A DNA stretch of 64,000 nt from Limnohabitans sp. 2KL-51 (GCF_003063645.1 NZ_NESJ01000004.1:186001-250000), one strand, 5' to 3'. Shown: positions 42,237 through 54,364, counted from the first letter of the stretch. The notes: generated from the letters alone by a model not told the origin. Numbers and translations are program-made.

Positions 42237-42685
42237 AGCCCCGTCATCAACGCATGCTGTGGATCAGCGCCGGCTTACTGGCCTTGGCCGCAGCGGGCAC
42301 GCTTGTTTTGAATGCCTTTCAAAGCAACTTGGTTTTCTTTTTCACCCCCACCCAAGTCGCGCAAGGGGAGGCCCCTCAAGGCCGGGCCTTTCGCGTGGGC
42401 GGCATGGTCAAAGAGGGCAGTGTGAAGAAAGACGGTGAGAACGTGCAATTTGTGGTGACTGACTTTGCACACGATGTGGCCGTGTCGTACACCGGTTTTT
42501 TGCCCGATTTGTTCAAAGAAGGCAAAGGCGTGGTGGCACAAGGGAAAATGCAAGAGGGCCGAGCATTCAAGGCCTCCGAAGTTTTGGCCAAACACGACGA
42601 AAACTACATGCCGCCTGAGGCGCAACATGCTTTAGACCAGGCTGCAGCCGACAAAGCGGCAAAGTCGCTCAAGCTGCCTAACTGA
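42233..42685 (+). CDS. ccmE: Cytochrome c maturation haem chaperone CcmE
   Basis: Periplasmic membrane-anchored chaperone that binds haem covalently and passes it to CcmFH. 150 residues from ATG 42233, with an N-terminal helix (residues 10-30) and an OB-fold domain. The haem-binding His is in VLAKHDENYMPPE. GGMVKEGSVKKDGENVQFVV and YTGFLPDLFKEGKGVVAQG are family segments. Confidence 0.96.
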   Translation: MKPRHQRMLWISAGLLALAAAGTLVLNAFQSNLVFFFTPTQVAQGEAPQGRAFRVGGMVKEGSVKKDGENVQFVVTDFAHDVAVSYTGFLPDLFKEGKGVVAQGKMQEGRAFKASEVLAKHDENYMPPEAQHALDQAAADKAAKSLKLPN

Positions 42686-42701
42686 GAGAAAAGAGCTTTC
42701 A

Positions 42702-44630
42702 ATGATTGTTGAAATTGGTCACTTTGCGTTGATCCTCGCCACTTGCGTCGCTTTTTTGCAAGCGGTTTTGCCGCTGGCGGGCACGATGTTGGACCGACCC
42801 CGGTGGCAGGCGCTGGCCAAACCCACGGCCTTGCTTCAGTTTGCACTCATCGTATTGGCCTATGCGGTGTTGACGCATGGGGCGGTCACAGACGACTTTT
42901 CCATCAAATACATCGCCGGACACTCCAACTCGCTCTTGCCCATGGAATTCAAGGTGTCTGCAGTGTGGGGTGGCCATGAGGGCTCATTGCTGTTGTGGGT
43001 GCTGATGTTGTCGGGTTGGACAGTGGCTGTGGCCCTGTTTTCGAAAACCTTGCCCTTGGCCATGGTGGCTCGGGTGATTGGTGTTTTGGGCTGGGTGTCT
43101 GTCGGATTTTTGTCTTTCACTGTGATCACCTCCAGTCCGTTTGAGCGCCTGATCCCAGCACCCGCTGACGGGCGCGATTTGAATCCATTGCTGCAAGACC
43201 CGGGCTTGATCATTCACCCGCCGATGTTGTACATGGGCTATGTGGGGTTTTCGGTGGCCTTTGCCTTTGCTATTGCCGCCTTGTTGTCGGGCCGCATGGA
43301 TGCAGCTTGGGCCCGCTGGTCACGGCCGTGGACGATTGTGGCCTGGATGTTCATGACCGCCGGCATCGCGCTGGGCTCTTGGTGGGCTTATTACGAGTTG
43401 GGTTGGGGCGGTTGGTGGTTTTGGGACCCGGTGGAAAACGCTTCACTTTTGCCGTGGCTGTTTGGCACTGCTTTGATTCATGCTTTGATGGTGACTGACA
43501 AGCGTGGTGGCTTCAAGGCTTGGTCGATCTTGTTGGCCATTGGGGCTTTTTCATTGTCTTTGCTGGGCACGTTCTTGGTGCGCTCGGGCGTGCTGACCTC
43601 TGTTCATTCGTTTGCCTCAGACCCCAAACGGGGGGTGTTCATCTTGATCTTTTTGGCCTTGGTGGTGGGTATTTCGCTCACGCTGTTTGCCTGGCGTGCA
43701 CCAAAAGCCACCTTGGGCGGCAAGATGGGATTGGTGTCACGCGAGTCGATGCTATTGGCCAACAGCGTGCTTCTGGTGGTGGCCACCGCTGCCGTGTTGT
43801 TGGGTACGGTTTACCCCCTGATCGTGGACGCCTTGAACTTGGGCAAACTCTCGGTGGGGGCACCTTATTTCAATGCGGTGTTTGTGCCTTTGATGGTGCC
43901 TGTGGTGTTCCTGATGGTGCCAGGGGGTGTTGCGCATTGGCGCGAAGCCCGATGGGCAGAGTTGGCTCATGCCATGCGCTGGCCGGCTTTGGCCGCTGTG
44001 CTGGTGGGCTTGGGCGTCTTGTTCTTTAGCGCCCGCGGCACTTGGCTGACCGTCATGGGCATGGCCTTGGCCACATGGGTGGTGGCGGGTTTGTTGCACC
44101 AAATTGTTAACCGCACGCAAAAACCTGGCCGCATCCCGCCGTCTTTTTGGGGCATGCACCTGGCGCATCTGGGCATTGCGGTGGTGGTGGTGGGCATCAC
44201 GTTGGTCAAGGGCTACGAAGTCGAGCGCGATGTGCGCATGGGCGTGGGCGATACCGTTCAAATTGAAAATTACAGTTTTGAGTTGATGGATGTCTCCGAA
44301 GTGAATGGCCCCAATTACAAAGCGCTGCGAGGCGAGGTACGGGTCAACAAGGATGAAAAACTGCTCGAGGTGTTGTATCCAGAAAAGCGCCGCTATTTCT
44401 CCAGCAACATGCCCATGACCGAGGCGGCCATTGATTCGGGCTTTTTCCGCGACTTGTATGTGTCACTGGGCGAGCCCATTGAAGGCGAGCGCCCACAGTG
44501 GAGCGTGCGTGTTTATTACAAGCCGTTTGTGTCCTGGCTTTGGTACGGATCCATCTTGATGGTCTTGGGTGGTTTGTTGGCGGTCAGCGACCGTCGCTAC
44601 CGCAAGTCTCCGGCGGCTGTTGCCGCCTAA
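42702..44630 (+). CDS. ccmF: Haem lyase CcmF
   Basis: Large membrane component of the haem lyase that attaches haem to apocytochrome CXXCH motifs. 642 residues, about fifteen helices. The WWD motif is visible in ELGWGGWWFWDPVENASLLP, preceded by LNPLLQDPGLIIHPPMLYMG, and conserved His residues frame it. Follows ccmE by 16 nt. Confidence 0.97.
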   Translation: MIVEIGHFALILATCVAFLQAVLPLAGTMLDRPRWQALAKPTALLQFALIVLAYAVLTHGAVTDDFSIKYIAGHSNSLLPMEFKVSAVWGGHEGSLLLWVLMLSGWTVAVALFSKTLPLAMVARVIGVLGWVSVGFLSFTVITSSPFERLIPAPADGRDLNPLLQDPGLIIHPPMLYMGYVGFSVAFAFAIAALLSGRMDAAWARWSRPWTIVAWMFMTAGIALGSWWAYYELGWGGWWFWDPVENASLLPWLFGTALIHALMVTDKRGGFKAWSILLAIGAFSLSLLGTFLVRSGVLTSVHSFASDPKRGVFILIFLALVVGISLTLFAWRAPKATLGGKMGLVSRESMLLANSVLLVVATAAVLLGTVYPLIVDALNLGKLSVGAPYFNAVFVPLMVPVVFLMVPGGVAHWREARWAELAHAMRWPALAAVLVGLGVLFFSARGTWLTVMGMALATWVVAGLLHQIVNRTQKPGRIPPSFWGMHLAHLGIAVVVVGITLVKGYEVERDVRMGVGDTVQIENYSFELMDVSEVNGPNYKALRGEVRVNKDEKLLEVLYPEKRRYFSSNMPMTEAAIDSGFFRDLYVSLGEPIEGERPQWSVRVYYKPFVSWLWYGSILMVLGGLLAVSDRRYRKSPAAVAA

Positions 44631-44645
44631 GGGGAGAGGCTTGGC

Positions 44646-45233
44646 ATGAAAAAGTTTTTGATTCCCCTAGGGCTGTTTCTGGTCTTGGTGGGTTTTCTGG
44701 CGGTTGGATTGACCCGCAACCCGCAAGAAATCCCTTCGCCCTTGGTGGGCAAGTCAGCGCCTGCATTTGCCTTACCGACTTTGGACCGCAGCGCGCCCCC
44801 ATTTGGGCCGCAAGACATGCGGGGTCAAATTTGGATGCTCAACGTGTGGGCCACATGGTGTGTGGCCTGCAGGGAGGAACATCCCTTGTTGGTGGCATTC
44901 TCAAAAGCCAACCAACTGCCCATTGTGGGCTTGAGTTACAAAGAAATTCAAAGCCAGGATATGCCCTCGGGCAGCAAGCTGTCACCCGAAGACAAATTGC
45001 AACGCGCTCGTGAGCGCAGCGCGCAGTGGTTGCAACGCTATGGCAACCCGTATGCCGCCACTGTGTTTGATTTGGATGGTCGTGTGGGCATTGACTACGG
45101 CGTATACGGCGTACCAGAAACCTACGTCATCGATCAAAAAGGCGTGATCCGCTACAAACGCGTGGGGGTCATCACGCAGGAACTGTTGGACGCCCAAATC
45201 TTGCCTTTGGTGAAGAAGTTAAACGCCTTGTAA
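44646..45233 (+). CDS. ccmG: Thiol:disulfide interchange protein CcmG/DsbE
   Basis: Membrane-anchored periplasmic thioredoxin-like protein that keeps apocytochrome cysteines reduced for haem attachment. 195 residues: N-terminal anchor (residues 4-22), then a thioredoxin fold with the active site LNVWATWCVACREEHP. YGVYGVPETYVIDQKG is the cis-Pro region of DsbE proteins. Confidence 0.95.
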   Translation: MKKFLIPLGLFLVLVGFLAVGLTRNPQEIPSPLVGKSAPAFALPTLDRSAPPFGPQDMRGQIWMLNVWATWCVACREEHPLLVAFSKANQLPIVGLSYKEIQSQDMPSGSKLSPEDKLQRARERSAQWLQRYGNPYAATVFDLDGRVGIDYGVYGVPETYVIDQKGVIRYKRVGVITQELLDAQILPLVKKLNAL

Positions 45234-45251
45234 GGCAGGTTGAAAGAGTCC

Positions 45252-45749
45252 ATGATCACGAATATTCTTGGAATCAAGCGGCTAATGCAGGGGGTTTTGT
45301 TCCTGCTTGCCGCAGCAGCAGTAGCGACTGCCCAAAGCAAAGAGGCTGAACCTTCGGCCAAGGAGCCACTGATCGAGCAGCGTTTGATTCATATCTCTGA
45401 AGAGCTGCGCTGTTTGGTTTGCCAAAATGAATCGCTGGCTTCTTCGCGGGCTGAATTGGCGAACGACTTGCGCGAAGAAGTTCGCCTGCTGATTCGCCAA
45501 GACAAAAGTGATGCCGCCATCAAAGCCTACTTGGTCGAGCGCTATGGCGACTTTGTGCTTTACCGACCCGAAGTCAAACCCTTGACTTGGCTGTTGTGGT
45601 TTGGCCCTTTTGCCTTGCTGCTGTGCGGTTTGGTGGGCATGGCCCTTTATGTGCGTCAGCGCCAGGCGGTTCAGAAGTTGGCAAAACCTTTGAGTGAAAA
45701 AGAACGCGACCAAGTTCGTGTCTTGTTGAAAAACGGAGAGTCGCCATGA
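45252..45749 (+). CDS. ccmH: Cytochrome c maturation protein CcmH (thiol-disulfide)
   Basis: 165 residues from ATG 45252: a signal peptide, the periplasmic redox motif LRCLVCQNESLASS, then a C-terminal membrane helix (LLWFGPFALLLCGLVGMALY). It reduces or holds apocytochrome c for CcmF. The equivalent of the N-terminal part of E. coli CcmH; the TPR part is the separate ccmI that follows with a 4-nt overlap. Confidence 0.94.
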   Translation: MITNILGIKRLMQGVLFLLAAAAVATAQSKEAEPSAKEPLIEQRLIHISEELRCLVCQNESLASSRAELANDLREEVRLLIRQDKSDAAIKAYLVERYGDFVLYRPEVKPLTWLLWFGPFALLLCGLVGMALYVRQRQAVQKLAKPLSEKERDQVRVLLKNGESP

Positions 45750-47077
45750 CTGAACTGCTGATGTTTCTGGCCGTCACGCTGGGCATGGCGCTGTGTGTGG
45801 CGGGTGTGGTGGTGTGGGTCTTGCTGCGTCAGGGCCCAGTGGTCACTTCGGCAAGCCAGTCGCAAGCCAACGTCAAGGTTTATCGAGAGCAAATTTTGGA
45901 CCTGGACCGTGAACACGCCAACGGCCACCTCAGTGATGCCGAGTGGCAACAGTCACGCGATGAACTGAGTGTGCGCTTGCTGCAAGACACGGCGGTTGAA
46001 GACGAGCCACAGCTCATCACCCAAGCGCAATCATGGCGCACAGCGGTGGTGATCGCTTTGGTCTTTCCCATTTCGGCTTTGGGCTTGTACATCTGGCTGG
46101 GTGCTCCTGAAGCTATAAGTCCGATGCCACCCGCATCAGCGTTGGCCGAAGCAGCGACTGAGCAGGCAGCGGCCCCAAATCTCGACCAAATCGTAGAGAA
46201 TTTGGCGAGCAAATTGCAGGCCGATCCGAACAACCTCGAAGGCTGGGTCTTGCTGGGGCGGACTCACCGCAGCATAGGCAACCTGGATGCGGCTTTGTCA
46301 GCCTTTGACCGTGCGTTGAAGCTCAATGCAGACGACGAGCTGATTTTGGCGCGGGCCGAGGTGTTGGCGGCCAAGAACCAAGGCCGATTTGATGGAGAAC
46401 CTTGGCGCGTGATTCGCGAAGTCTTGCAGCGCGATCCCCAAAACTATGCCGCATTGTTGTTGGCTGGCAGCGCTTCTTATGCAAACAACCGCTACGCCGA
46501 TGCCCTTGAATTTTGGCAACGCGCTCGGCTTCGGCTGTCAGCAGATCACCCCGATGTCCCGAACTTGATCGAAGCCATGTCGACCGTTCAAGCCAAACTG
46601 AAAAACCCAGCCAGCCCATCGTCTACCCCGGCTGCTCAGAGCGCGCAAGGAGCGGTGCCTGCGCAAGGCAGCGCTGCTTCAGGAGCGGCGCCAGCAGCTG
46701 CCGTAGCCTCTGCTGCAGGGGGCGCTGCATCGGCGCTGAATGTCTCAGGGCAAGTGCGTCTGTCAGCGGCATTAAAAAGCCAAACCAGCCCTACGGATGT
46801 GGTGTTTGTCTATGCCGTGCCCGCCAATGGCGAGCGGATGCCACTGGCGTTGTTGAAGACCACCGTGGCCCAATTACCGTTGAGCTTCACCCTCGACGAC
46901 AGCAGTGCCATGCTGCCCGATCGCAAGCTCTCAGGTGCCAGTCAGGTGCTTGTGAAAGCCCGGATTTCGAAGTCGGGCAATGCGATCCCGCAGTCGGGTG
47001 ATTGGGAGGGCAGCTTGGGTCCTGTCAAAGTGGGCGCAACCGGCTTGGATCTGGAAATCAAAACCCAACGGCCCTGA
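45746..47077 (+). CDS. ccmI: Cytochrome c maturation protein CcmI (TPR chaperone)
   Basis: 443 residues: two membrane helices (residues 5-27 and about 95-115) with a cytoplasmic loop, then a periplasmic TPR region (ADPNNLEGWVLLGRTHRSIG and following repeats), an Ala/Gly/Ser-rich linker (about 280-325) and a C-terminal domain with VSGQVRLSAAL and VFVYAVPANGERMPLAL. CcmI delivers the apocytochrome C-terminus to the lyase. Last gene of the ccm set, converging on hemE. Confidence 0.93.
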   Translation: MTELLMFLAVTLGMALCVAGVVVWVLLRQGPVVTSASQSQANVKVYREQILDLDREHANGHLSDAEWQQSRDELSVRLLQDTAVEDEPQLITQAQSWRTAVVIALVFPISALGLYIWLGAPEAISPMPPASALAEAATEQAAAPNLDQIVENLASKLQADPNNLEGWVLLGRTHRSIGNLDAALSAFDRALKLNADDELILARAEVLAAKNQGRFDGEPWRVIREVLQRDPQNYAALLLAGSASYANNRYADALEFWQRARLRLSADHPDVPNLIEAMSTVQAKLKNPASPSSTPAAQSAQGAVPAQGSAASGAAPAAAVASAAGGAASALNVSGQVRLSAALKSQTSPTDVVFVYAVPANGERMPLALLKTTVAQLPLSFTLDDSSAMLPDRKLSGASQVLVKARISKSGNAIPQSGDWEGSLGPVKVGATGLDLEIKTQRP

Positions 47078-47093
47078 GACACCCAGAGCTCAA

Positions 47094-48215
47094 TTAAGCG
47101 GTGCGGCGCATCTGGCGGGAATGCTGGTGCACCGCCTCGACCAAGGCCGTCACATGCTCGGGCGGGGTGTATTGGCTGATGCCGTGGCCCAGGTTGAAGA
47201 TGTGCGTGGGGCCTGTGGAACTGCGGCCGGTGTGCGGGGTGCCAAAGCTGTCCAGCACGCGGTGCACCTCGGTGGCGATTTGCGCAGGCGGCGCAAACAG
47301 GATGTTCGGGTCGATGTTGCCTTGCAGCGCTTTGCCGGGGCCGCCCACTTCACCTCCCACCAGGGCGCGTGCGCGGCCCAGGTTCATGGTCCAGTCCAGA
47401 CCCAGCACGTCGCAGTTCAGGCCCGCCATCTCGGGCAGCCACAGGCCGCCGCCTTTGGTGAAGACGATGCTGGGGATGCGCTGGCCGTTGTGCTCGGTTT
47501 TGAGTTGGGCAAGCACGCGAGCGGTGTAGGCCAGGCTGAACTGCTGGAAAGCCCCGTCGGCCAGCACACCGCCCCAGCTGTCAAACACCATGACGGCTTG
47601 CGCACCGGCTTCGATTTGCGTGTTCAGGTACAGGGCCACGGCGTCGGCGTTGATGGCCAAAATGCGGTGCATCAGGTCTGGGCGGCTGTACATCAGGGTT
47701 TTGACGTGACGGTAATCGTCAGACCCCGCGCCCTCGACCATGTAGCACGCCAGCGTCCAGGGGCTTCCGGAAAAGCCGATGAGGGGCACGCGGCCGTTCA
47801 GTGCCTTGCGAATGGACGTCACCGCATCGAAGACGTAGCGCAGCTTGTTCATGTCGGGCACGGCCAGCTCGGCCACGGCGGCTTCGTCGCGCACGTTTTT
47901 GGCAAAGCGGGGGCCTTCACCCAAAGCGAAGCTCAGGCCCAGGCCCATGGCGTCGGGCACGGTGAGGATGTCGCTGAACAGGATGGACGCGTCCAGTGCA
48001 TAACGTTCCAGCGGCTGCAGAGTGACTTCGGTGGCGTAGTCGACGTTGGTGGCCAGGCCCATGAAGCTGCCGGCTTTGGCGCGGGTGTCGCGGTACTCGG
48101 GCAGGTAGCGCCCGGCTTGGCGCATGAGCCAGACGGGGGTGTGGTCAGTGGCTTGGCGCAGGCAGGCGCGCAAGAAGCTGTCGTTTTGGAGGGGGGCGAA
48201 AGATGAATGACTCAT
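47094..48215 (-). CDS. hemE: Uroporphyrinogen decarboxylase
   Basis: Decarboxylates uroporphyrinogen III to coproporphyrinogen III, common to haem and chlorophyll. 373 residues from ATG 48215; a much longer reading upstream lacks family similarity. Seen: the N-terminal signature [33 protein letters not shown], and [32 protein letters not shown] at the C-terminus. It converges with ccmI, 16 nt between stops. Confidence 0.96.
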   Translation of the reverse strand: MSHSSFAPLQNDSFLRACLRQATDHTPVWLMRQAGRYLPEYRDTRAKAGSFMGLATNVDYATEVTLQPLERYALDASILFSDILTVPDAMGLGLSFALGEGPRFAKNVRDEAAVAELAVPDMNKLRYVFDAVTSIRKALNGRVPLIGFSGSPWTLACYMVEGAGSDDYRHVKTLMYSRPDLMHRILAINADAVALYLNTQIEAGAQAVMVFDSWGGVLADGAFQQFSLAYTARVLAQLKTEHNGQRIPSIVFTKGGGLWLPEMAGLNCDVLGLDWTMNLGRARALVGGEVGGPGKALQGNIDPNILFAPPAQIATEVHRVLDSFGTPHTGRSSTGPTHIFNLGHGISQYTPPEHVTALVEAVHQHSRQMRRTA

Positions 48216-48472
48216 GTCCAGATTGTCGCAGGCTCCAAGCCATGGATCGATGATCCGCTGCCCTTTGTAGATGAGGTTCACGGTCACATTTTTCTTCTTA
48301 TGTCGCTGATGCTGGCGCATGAGTTTGATGCCTGCGCCATTAAGGGTAGGCTCCATCGCAGGGGAGCTGCGAGAATGTCGTCCATGCCTTCGGTCTGGGT
48401 GCTCAAGCCGGTTGACCCTTGTGATCCAGATCTTGACTTCGTGTGCCGTTCGTGTGCACTTCATGTTCAAAA

Positions 48473-49510
48473 ATGCCTTCAATGCAGCAAATTTCAGAAG
48501 AAAAAGACAGCAGCCACCCGCCACCAAGCCCGTGGCGTTTAAGTGTCGCTCCCATGATGGACTGGACCGATCGGCATTGCCGTTTTTTCCACCGCCTGTT
48601 GACCCGCCACACCTTGCTCTACTCCGAAATGGTGACCACAGGCGCTTTGCGACACGGTAGCGTGCAGCGGCATTTGCGCTTCAATGCCGAAGAGCACCCT
48701 GTGGCTTTGCAATTGGGCGGCAGCGAAGCGGCCGATCTGGCCTATGCCGCCAAGCTGGGCCAGGAGTGGGGTTACGACGAAATCAACCTGAACTGCGGCT
48801 GCCCCAGTGACCGGGTGCAGCGCGGCGCATTTGGCGCCTGCCTGATGAACGAGCCGCGCACCGTGGCCGACGGCGTGAAAGCTATGCTTGATGTGGTGGA
48901 TGTGCCGGTGACGGTCAAGCACCGCATTGGCCTGGACCGCATCGAGAGCTACGACTTTGTGCGCGACTTTGTGGGCACAGTGAGCGAGGCCGGCAGCCGG
49001 GTTTTCATCGTGCACGCCCGCAATGCCTGGCTCGATGGCCTGAGTCCTAAGGAAAATCGCGAGATCCCGCCGCTGCGCTATGAATTGGCCTACCAGCTCA
49101 AACAAGATTTTCCGGGACTGGTGATTGCCGTGAACGGCGGCATCAAGACCAACGAAGACATCGCCAGCCATTTGCAGCATGCCGACGGTGTGATGGTCGG
49201 GCGCGAGGCCTATTACAACCCATGGCTATTGGGCAGCTGGGACGTCACTTTTTTTGGCGACGCCCACGAGGTGCCCAGCCGCGAAGCGGTGGAAGAGGCC
49301 ATGGTGGCCTACATGGAGCGAGCCTTTGCCGAAGACGGCTGCCCTTGGTATGCAATTGCGCGGCACATGCTGGGCCTGTACCACGGGCAACGCGGTGGTC
49401 GCTTGTGGCGGCAAGTGTGGAGCGACCACAAACTCAAGCCCTTGCCGCCGCGTGAGGTCTGGCAGCTGGCCCGCGCTGCGTTGGCGCGGGGGGCGGTGGT
49501 CACCGACTGA
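48473..49510 (+). CDS. dusA: tRNA-dihydrouridine(20/20a) synthase DusA
   Basis: FMN-dependent enzyme that reduces uridine 20 and 20a in tRNA D-loops. 345 residues from ATG 48473; ATG 48482 is equally possible and neither has a clear RBS. Seen: the FMN-binding start [15 protein letters not shown], the catalytic Cys segment [20 protein letters not shown] and the DusA-type [20 protein letters not shown]. The 257-bp gap to hemE holds no clear promoter. Confidence 0.94.
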   Translation: MPSMQQISEEKDSSHPPPSPWRLSVAPMMDWTDRHCRFFHRLLTRHTLLYSEMVTTGALRHGSVQRHLRFNAEEHPVALQLGGSEAADLAYAAKLGQEWGYDEINLNCGCPSDRVQRGAFGACLMNEPRTVADGVKAMLDVVDVPVTVKHRIGLDRIESYDFVRDFVGTVSEAGSRVFIVHARNAWLDGLSPKENREIPPLRYELAYQLKQDFPGLVIAVNGGIKTNEDIASHLQHADGVMVGREAYYNPWLLGSWDVTFFGDAHEVPSREAVEEAMVAYMERAFAEDGCPWYAIARHMLGLYHGQRGGRLWRQVWSDHKLKPLPPREVWQLARAALARGAVVTD

Positions 49511-49511
49511 T

Positions 49512-50147
49512 TTATTGGGCGGCCTGCAGGCCGTTCGTGAAGTGCGCCGACATGCGCTCGGCCGCTTGCTCGGGCTGGCGCTGGGTCAGGGCCTGCACGA
49601 TGGCGCGGTGCTCGGCCAGAGATTGTTCAATCCGGCCTTCCTTGAACAGGGAGCTGTGGCGGTTGAGCTTCATCACCTTGCGCAGGTCGGCCACCATCTG
49701 GTCGCGCCAGCGGTTGTCGGCCAACTCCAGCAGCAACATGTGAAAAGCTTCGTTGATCTCGAAGAATCGGTCGCGGTCGCCCACGGCCTCTTCCAAGTTC
49801 TGGTGCAAGGCTTCAATTTGCGCCATTTGTTCGACGCTGGCGTTTTGTGCCACCACGCGGGCCGCGTCCGATTCCATCAGGGCCAGCAGGTGGTAGACAT
49901 CGCGCAGGTCTTTGTCACTGACCTCGGTGACATAAGCGCCTCGGCGCACCTTCATGGTCACCAAACCCTCAGCGGCCAGCACCTTCAAGGCCTCGCGCAA
50001 GGGGGTGCGGCTTATGCCCAGCGCTTCGGCGATGCGCAACTCGTCGATCCAGCTACCGGGCTCCAGTTCGCGCGCAAAAATACGCTGCCGCATTAGTTCG
50101 GCAACTTCTTCGTACAGGGCGCGAGGGGCAAGGGACAGGGCGGACAT
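49512..50147 (-). CDS. GntR-family (FadR subfamily, FCD) transcriptional regulator
   Basis: 211 residues: an N-terminal winged helix-turn-helix (LYEEVAELMRQRIFARELEP, then IAEALGISRTPLREALKVLA) and a C-terminal all-helical FCD ligand-binding domain with acidic/His metal-site residues (FFEINEAFHMLLLELADN and ESLAEHRAIV-like helix). Divergent from the methylmalonyl-CoA mutase gene at 50332, so it probably regulates the propionyl-CoA/methylmalonyl-CoA genes; ligand unknown. Converges with dusA. Confidence 0.9.
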   Translation of the reverse strand: MSALSLAPRALYEEVAELMRQRIFARELEPGSWIDELRIAEALGISRTPLREALKVLAAEGLVTMKVRRGAYVTEVSDKDLRDVYHLLALMESDAARVVAQNASVEQMAQIEALHQNLEEAVGDRDRFFEINEAFHMLLLELADNRWRDQMVADLRKVMKLNRHSSLFKEGRIEQSLAEHRAIVQALTQRQPEQAAERMSAHFTNGLQAAQ

Positions 50148-50184
50148 GAGGCGTGGCGTGCCGGGGAAACCGGTTTTTGAGGCG

Positions 50185-50331
50185 TTGACAGAAAATTTTT
50201 CAGATGCTGAATTGTAAGCCGGTTAAAATATTCTGCATCAATAATTATGAATCACGGTACTTGTCAGCCGGTAGGCAGCCCCAGGCTGCCAAAATCCGGC
50301 TCAGCCATTTTTGTCCCGAAAGCACAGCGCC
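50185..50331 (+). promoter_or_regulatory. Intergenic control region upstream of the methylmalonyl-CoA mutase operon
   Basis: Between the divergent GntR gene and the mutase. TTGACA at 50185-50190 is the best -35-like hexamer, but a matching -10 is poor (TGAATT at 17 nt). An AT-rich stretch around 50221-50252 (TTAAAATATTC, then AATAATTATGAAT) has a faint dyad that could bind the GntR protein. Exact elements cannot be assigned. Confidence 0.35.
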
Positions 50332-52509
<2,178 letters not shown>

Positions 52510-52520
52510 AGATGCTTGTG

Positions 52521-52536
52521 ATACAGTAATACAGTA
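52521..52536 (+). repeat. Tandem 8-bp repeat, likely autoregulatory operator of the RHH/PIN pair
   Basis: ATACAGTA occurs twice in direct succession, 27 nt before the RHH antitoxin start. Ribbon-helix-helix antitoxins usually bind tandem short repeats upstream of their own gene, so an autoregulatory role is likely. It lies in the 53-nt gap after the mutase stop. Confidence 0.6.
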
Positions 52537-52562
52537 TTGCGAACATCATCAAGGAGTCTGCC

Positions 52563-52895
52563 ATGGCTGTTTCCGTTCGATTGGAGCCTTTGCTCGAAAA
52601 AGAGCTGGAGCTGACCGCCAAACGAATGGGCGTGACCAAGTCACAGTTCATCGTTTCGGCGCTGGAGAGGGCATTGGGGCGCAAGAATCCCTATGACCTG
52701 CTGCTCAAGGTGCAGGCTGAGGTGCGAGAGTCTTTGCCAGAAGGCCATGAATCCCTTTCGCCAACCAAGGTGGCCATTCGGTCCAAACTCAAAACCAAAC
52801 GGGATGCCCATCAAGCCGATTGGCTGGCTTTTCAAGAGGCCAAAAAGCAGGGCAAAGTGTGGTCAGGCTCAGACCAGGAAACGGACACGCCGTGA
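52563..52895 (+). CDS. Ribbon-helix-helix (CopG-type) antitoxin
   Basis: 110 residues. The N-terminal VSVRLEPLLEKELELTAKRM plus GVTKSQFIVSALERAL is a typical RHH DNA-binding fold with the beta-strand VSVRL. The C-terminal half is charged (IRSKLKTKRDAHQADW) and would bind the toxin. AAGGAG precedes ATG 52563. Overlaps the PIN gene by 4 nt (GTGA). Confidence 0.88.
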   Translation: MAVSVRLEPLLEKELELTAKRMGVTKSQFIVSALERALGRKNPYDLLLKVQAEVRESLPEGHESLSPTKVAIRSKLKTKRDAHQADWLAFQEAKKQGKVWSGSDQETDTP

Positions 52896-53299
52896 AGGTG
52901 GCCTTGATCGACACCGGGCCCATGGTGGCGCTGTTTGACGCCAGTGATGTGGCGCATCGGCACTACACCCGTTTGTTGGCCGAAAACTGGCGGTTGACGA
53001 CCACTTGGCCTTGTGTGGTGGAGGTGTGCCATTTTCTGGGTGCCAATGCCGTCCAGCGATTTCTGCGATGGGTGTCCGAAGGTGGTGTCATCGTGTTCCC
53101 GTTTGACGTGTCGAACCTCCCCGACTTGGCGGAGCTGATGGCGCGTTATACCGCTGAGCCTCGGACAGAAATGGACTTGGCGGATGCCTCTTTGGTTTGG
53201 TTGGCGCAAGACACGAACACCATCAACGTGATGACCATGGATGTGCGCGACTTCTCGCGGTATCGCCTGCCCGATGGGCGCAGATTCGAGATCTTATGA
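52892..53299 (+). CDS. PIN-domain ribonuclease toxin (VapC-like)
   Basis: 135 residues from GTG 52892, which overlaps the antitoxin stop. PIN-domain acidic residues are visible: [14 protein letters not shown], the Glu in [24 protein letters not shown] and [11 protein letters not shown]. The longer reading upstream would run through the antitoxin gene. Predicted RNase toxin held by the upstream RHH protein. Its stop overlaps the meaB start by 4 nt, so the pair is fully embedded in the mutase-meaB operon. Confidence 0.87.
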   Translation: MKVALIDTGPMVALFDASDVAHRHYTRLLAENWRLTTTWPCVVEVCHFLGANAVQRFLRWVSEGGVIVFPFDVSNLPDLAELMARYTAEPRTEMDLADASLVWLAQDTNTINVMTMDVRDFSRYRLPDGRRFEIL

Positions 53300-54345
53300 G
53301 CATGCCAAGCACTGACCAGCTTTTGCAGGGCATGCGCCATGGCACTGCCTCCCTGCAGCGCCGTGCCATGGCCAAAGCGATCACTCTGCTGGAATCCACG
53401 CGTGCGGACCACCGTGCCCTGGCCGATGAGCTGCTCACGGCCATGCTGCCGCACACGGGCAATTCGTTCCGGCTGGGCATCAGCGGCGTGCCGGGGGTGG
53501 GCAAGTCCACTTTCATCGAGGCGCTGGGCCTGTACCTGATTGCGCAAGGCCACCGCGTGGCGGTTTTGACCATCGATCCGTCTTCCACCGTGTCGGGCGG
53601 CTCCATCTTGGGGGACAAGACCCGCATGGAGTTGCTCAGCGTGCACGAGCGCGCCTACATCCGCCCCAGCCCCAGCAGCGGCACCTTGGGTGGTGTGGCC
53701 GAAAAAACCCGCGAGTCCATGTTGGTCTGCGAAGCGGCGGGCTACGACGTGGTGATTGTCGAGACGGTGGGCGTGGGCCAGTCCGAAACGGCGGTGGCCA
53801 ACATGACCGACATGTTTGTGCTGATGCAGCTGCCCAACGCGGGCGACGATTTGCAAGCCATCAAAAAAGGCGTGATGGAAATCGCCGATTTGGTGGTCAT
53901 CAACAAGGCCGACATCGATGCCATCGCTGCCACCCGCGCCGAGTTGCAGATCACCAGTGCCTTGCAGCTTTTGGGCATGCACGGCGGCTCGGGTCATGCG
54001 CACGCCGACACCACGCAGTGGCACCCCAAGGTGGTGCAGCTGAGCGCTTTGCTGGGCCAGGGCGTGGACAGTTTTTGGGCCGCAGTCAGCGAGTTCCGAA
54101 GTCTGCAAACGGCCAATGGCCGCTTGGCCGAGCGACGCCAGTATCAAGCCCTGTCGTGGATGTGGGAACGCATCGACGCTGGGCTCAAACACAATTTTCG
54201 GGCGCAGTCGCGTGTGCAAACACTGCTGCCCCAACTGAGCCAACAAGTCGCTTCTGGCCAGTTGGTCGCCTCGACAGCAGCGCGCCAGTTGCTGGCCGCG
54301 CAATCGCATTCCCAACCCGTTCGCGCTGATGAGCGCCCTACCTGA
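53296..54345 (+). CDS. meaB: Methylmalonyl-CoA mutase-associated GTPase MeaB
   Basis: G3E-family GTPase (MeaB/ArgK) that guards and reloads cobalamin in methylmalonyl-CoA mutase. 349 residues from ATG 53296. Walker [59 protein letters not shown] and NKADIDA (NKAD base-recognition) are all present. Separated from its partner mutase by the toxin-antitoxin pair. Confidence 0.95.
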   Translation: MSMPSTDQLLQGMRHGTASLQRRAMAKAITLLESTRADHRALADELLTAMLPHTGNSFRLGISGVPGVGKSTFIEALGLYLIAQGHRVAVLTIDPSSTVSGGSILGDKTRMELLSVHERAYIRPSPSSGTLGGVAEKTRESMLVCEAAGYDVVIVETVGVGQSETAVANMTDMFVLMQLPNAGDDLQAIKKGVMEIADLVVINKADIDAIAATRAELQITSALQLLGMHGGSGHAHADTTQWHPKVVQLSALLGQGVDSFWAAVSEFRSLQTANGRLAERRQYQALSWMWERIDAGLKHNFRAQSRVQTLLPQLSQQVASGQLVASTAARQLLAAQSHSQPVRADERPT

Positions 54346-54364
54346 TTTTTGAGAGAGAGCAAGC

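Noticed and set aside
46980-48206. 408-codon plus-strand open frame opposite hemE
   Set aside because: hemE on the minus strand has full family motifs; this frame is its complement.
48375-48542. 56-codon Cys-rich ORF (CRSC and CLQC pairs) before and overlapping dusA
   Set aside because: It overlaps the dusA start region in another frame, has no Shine-Dalgarno and no recognisable family; the paired CxxC is most likely chance.
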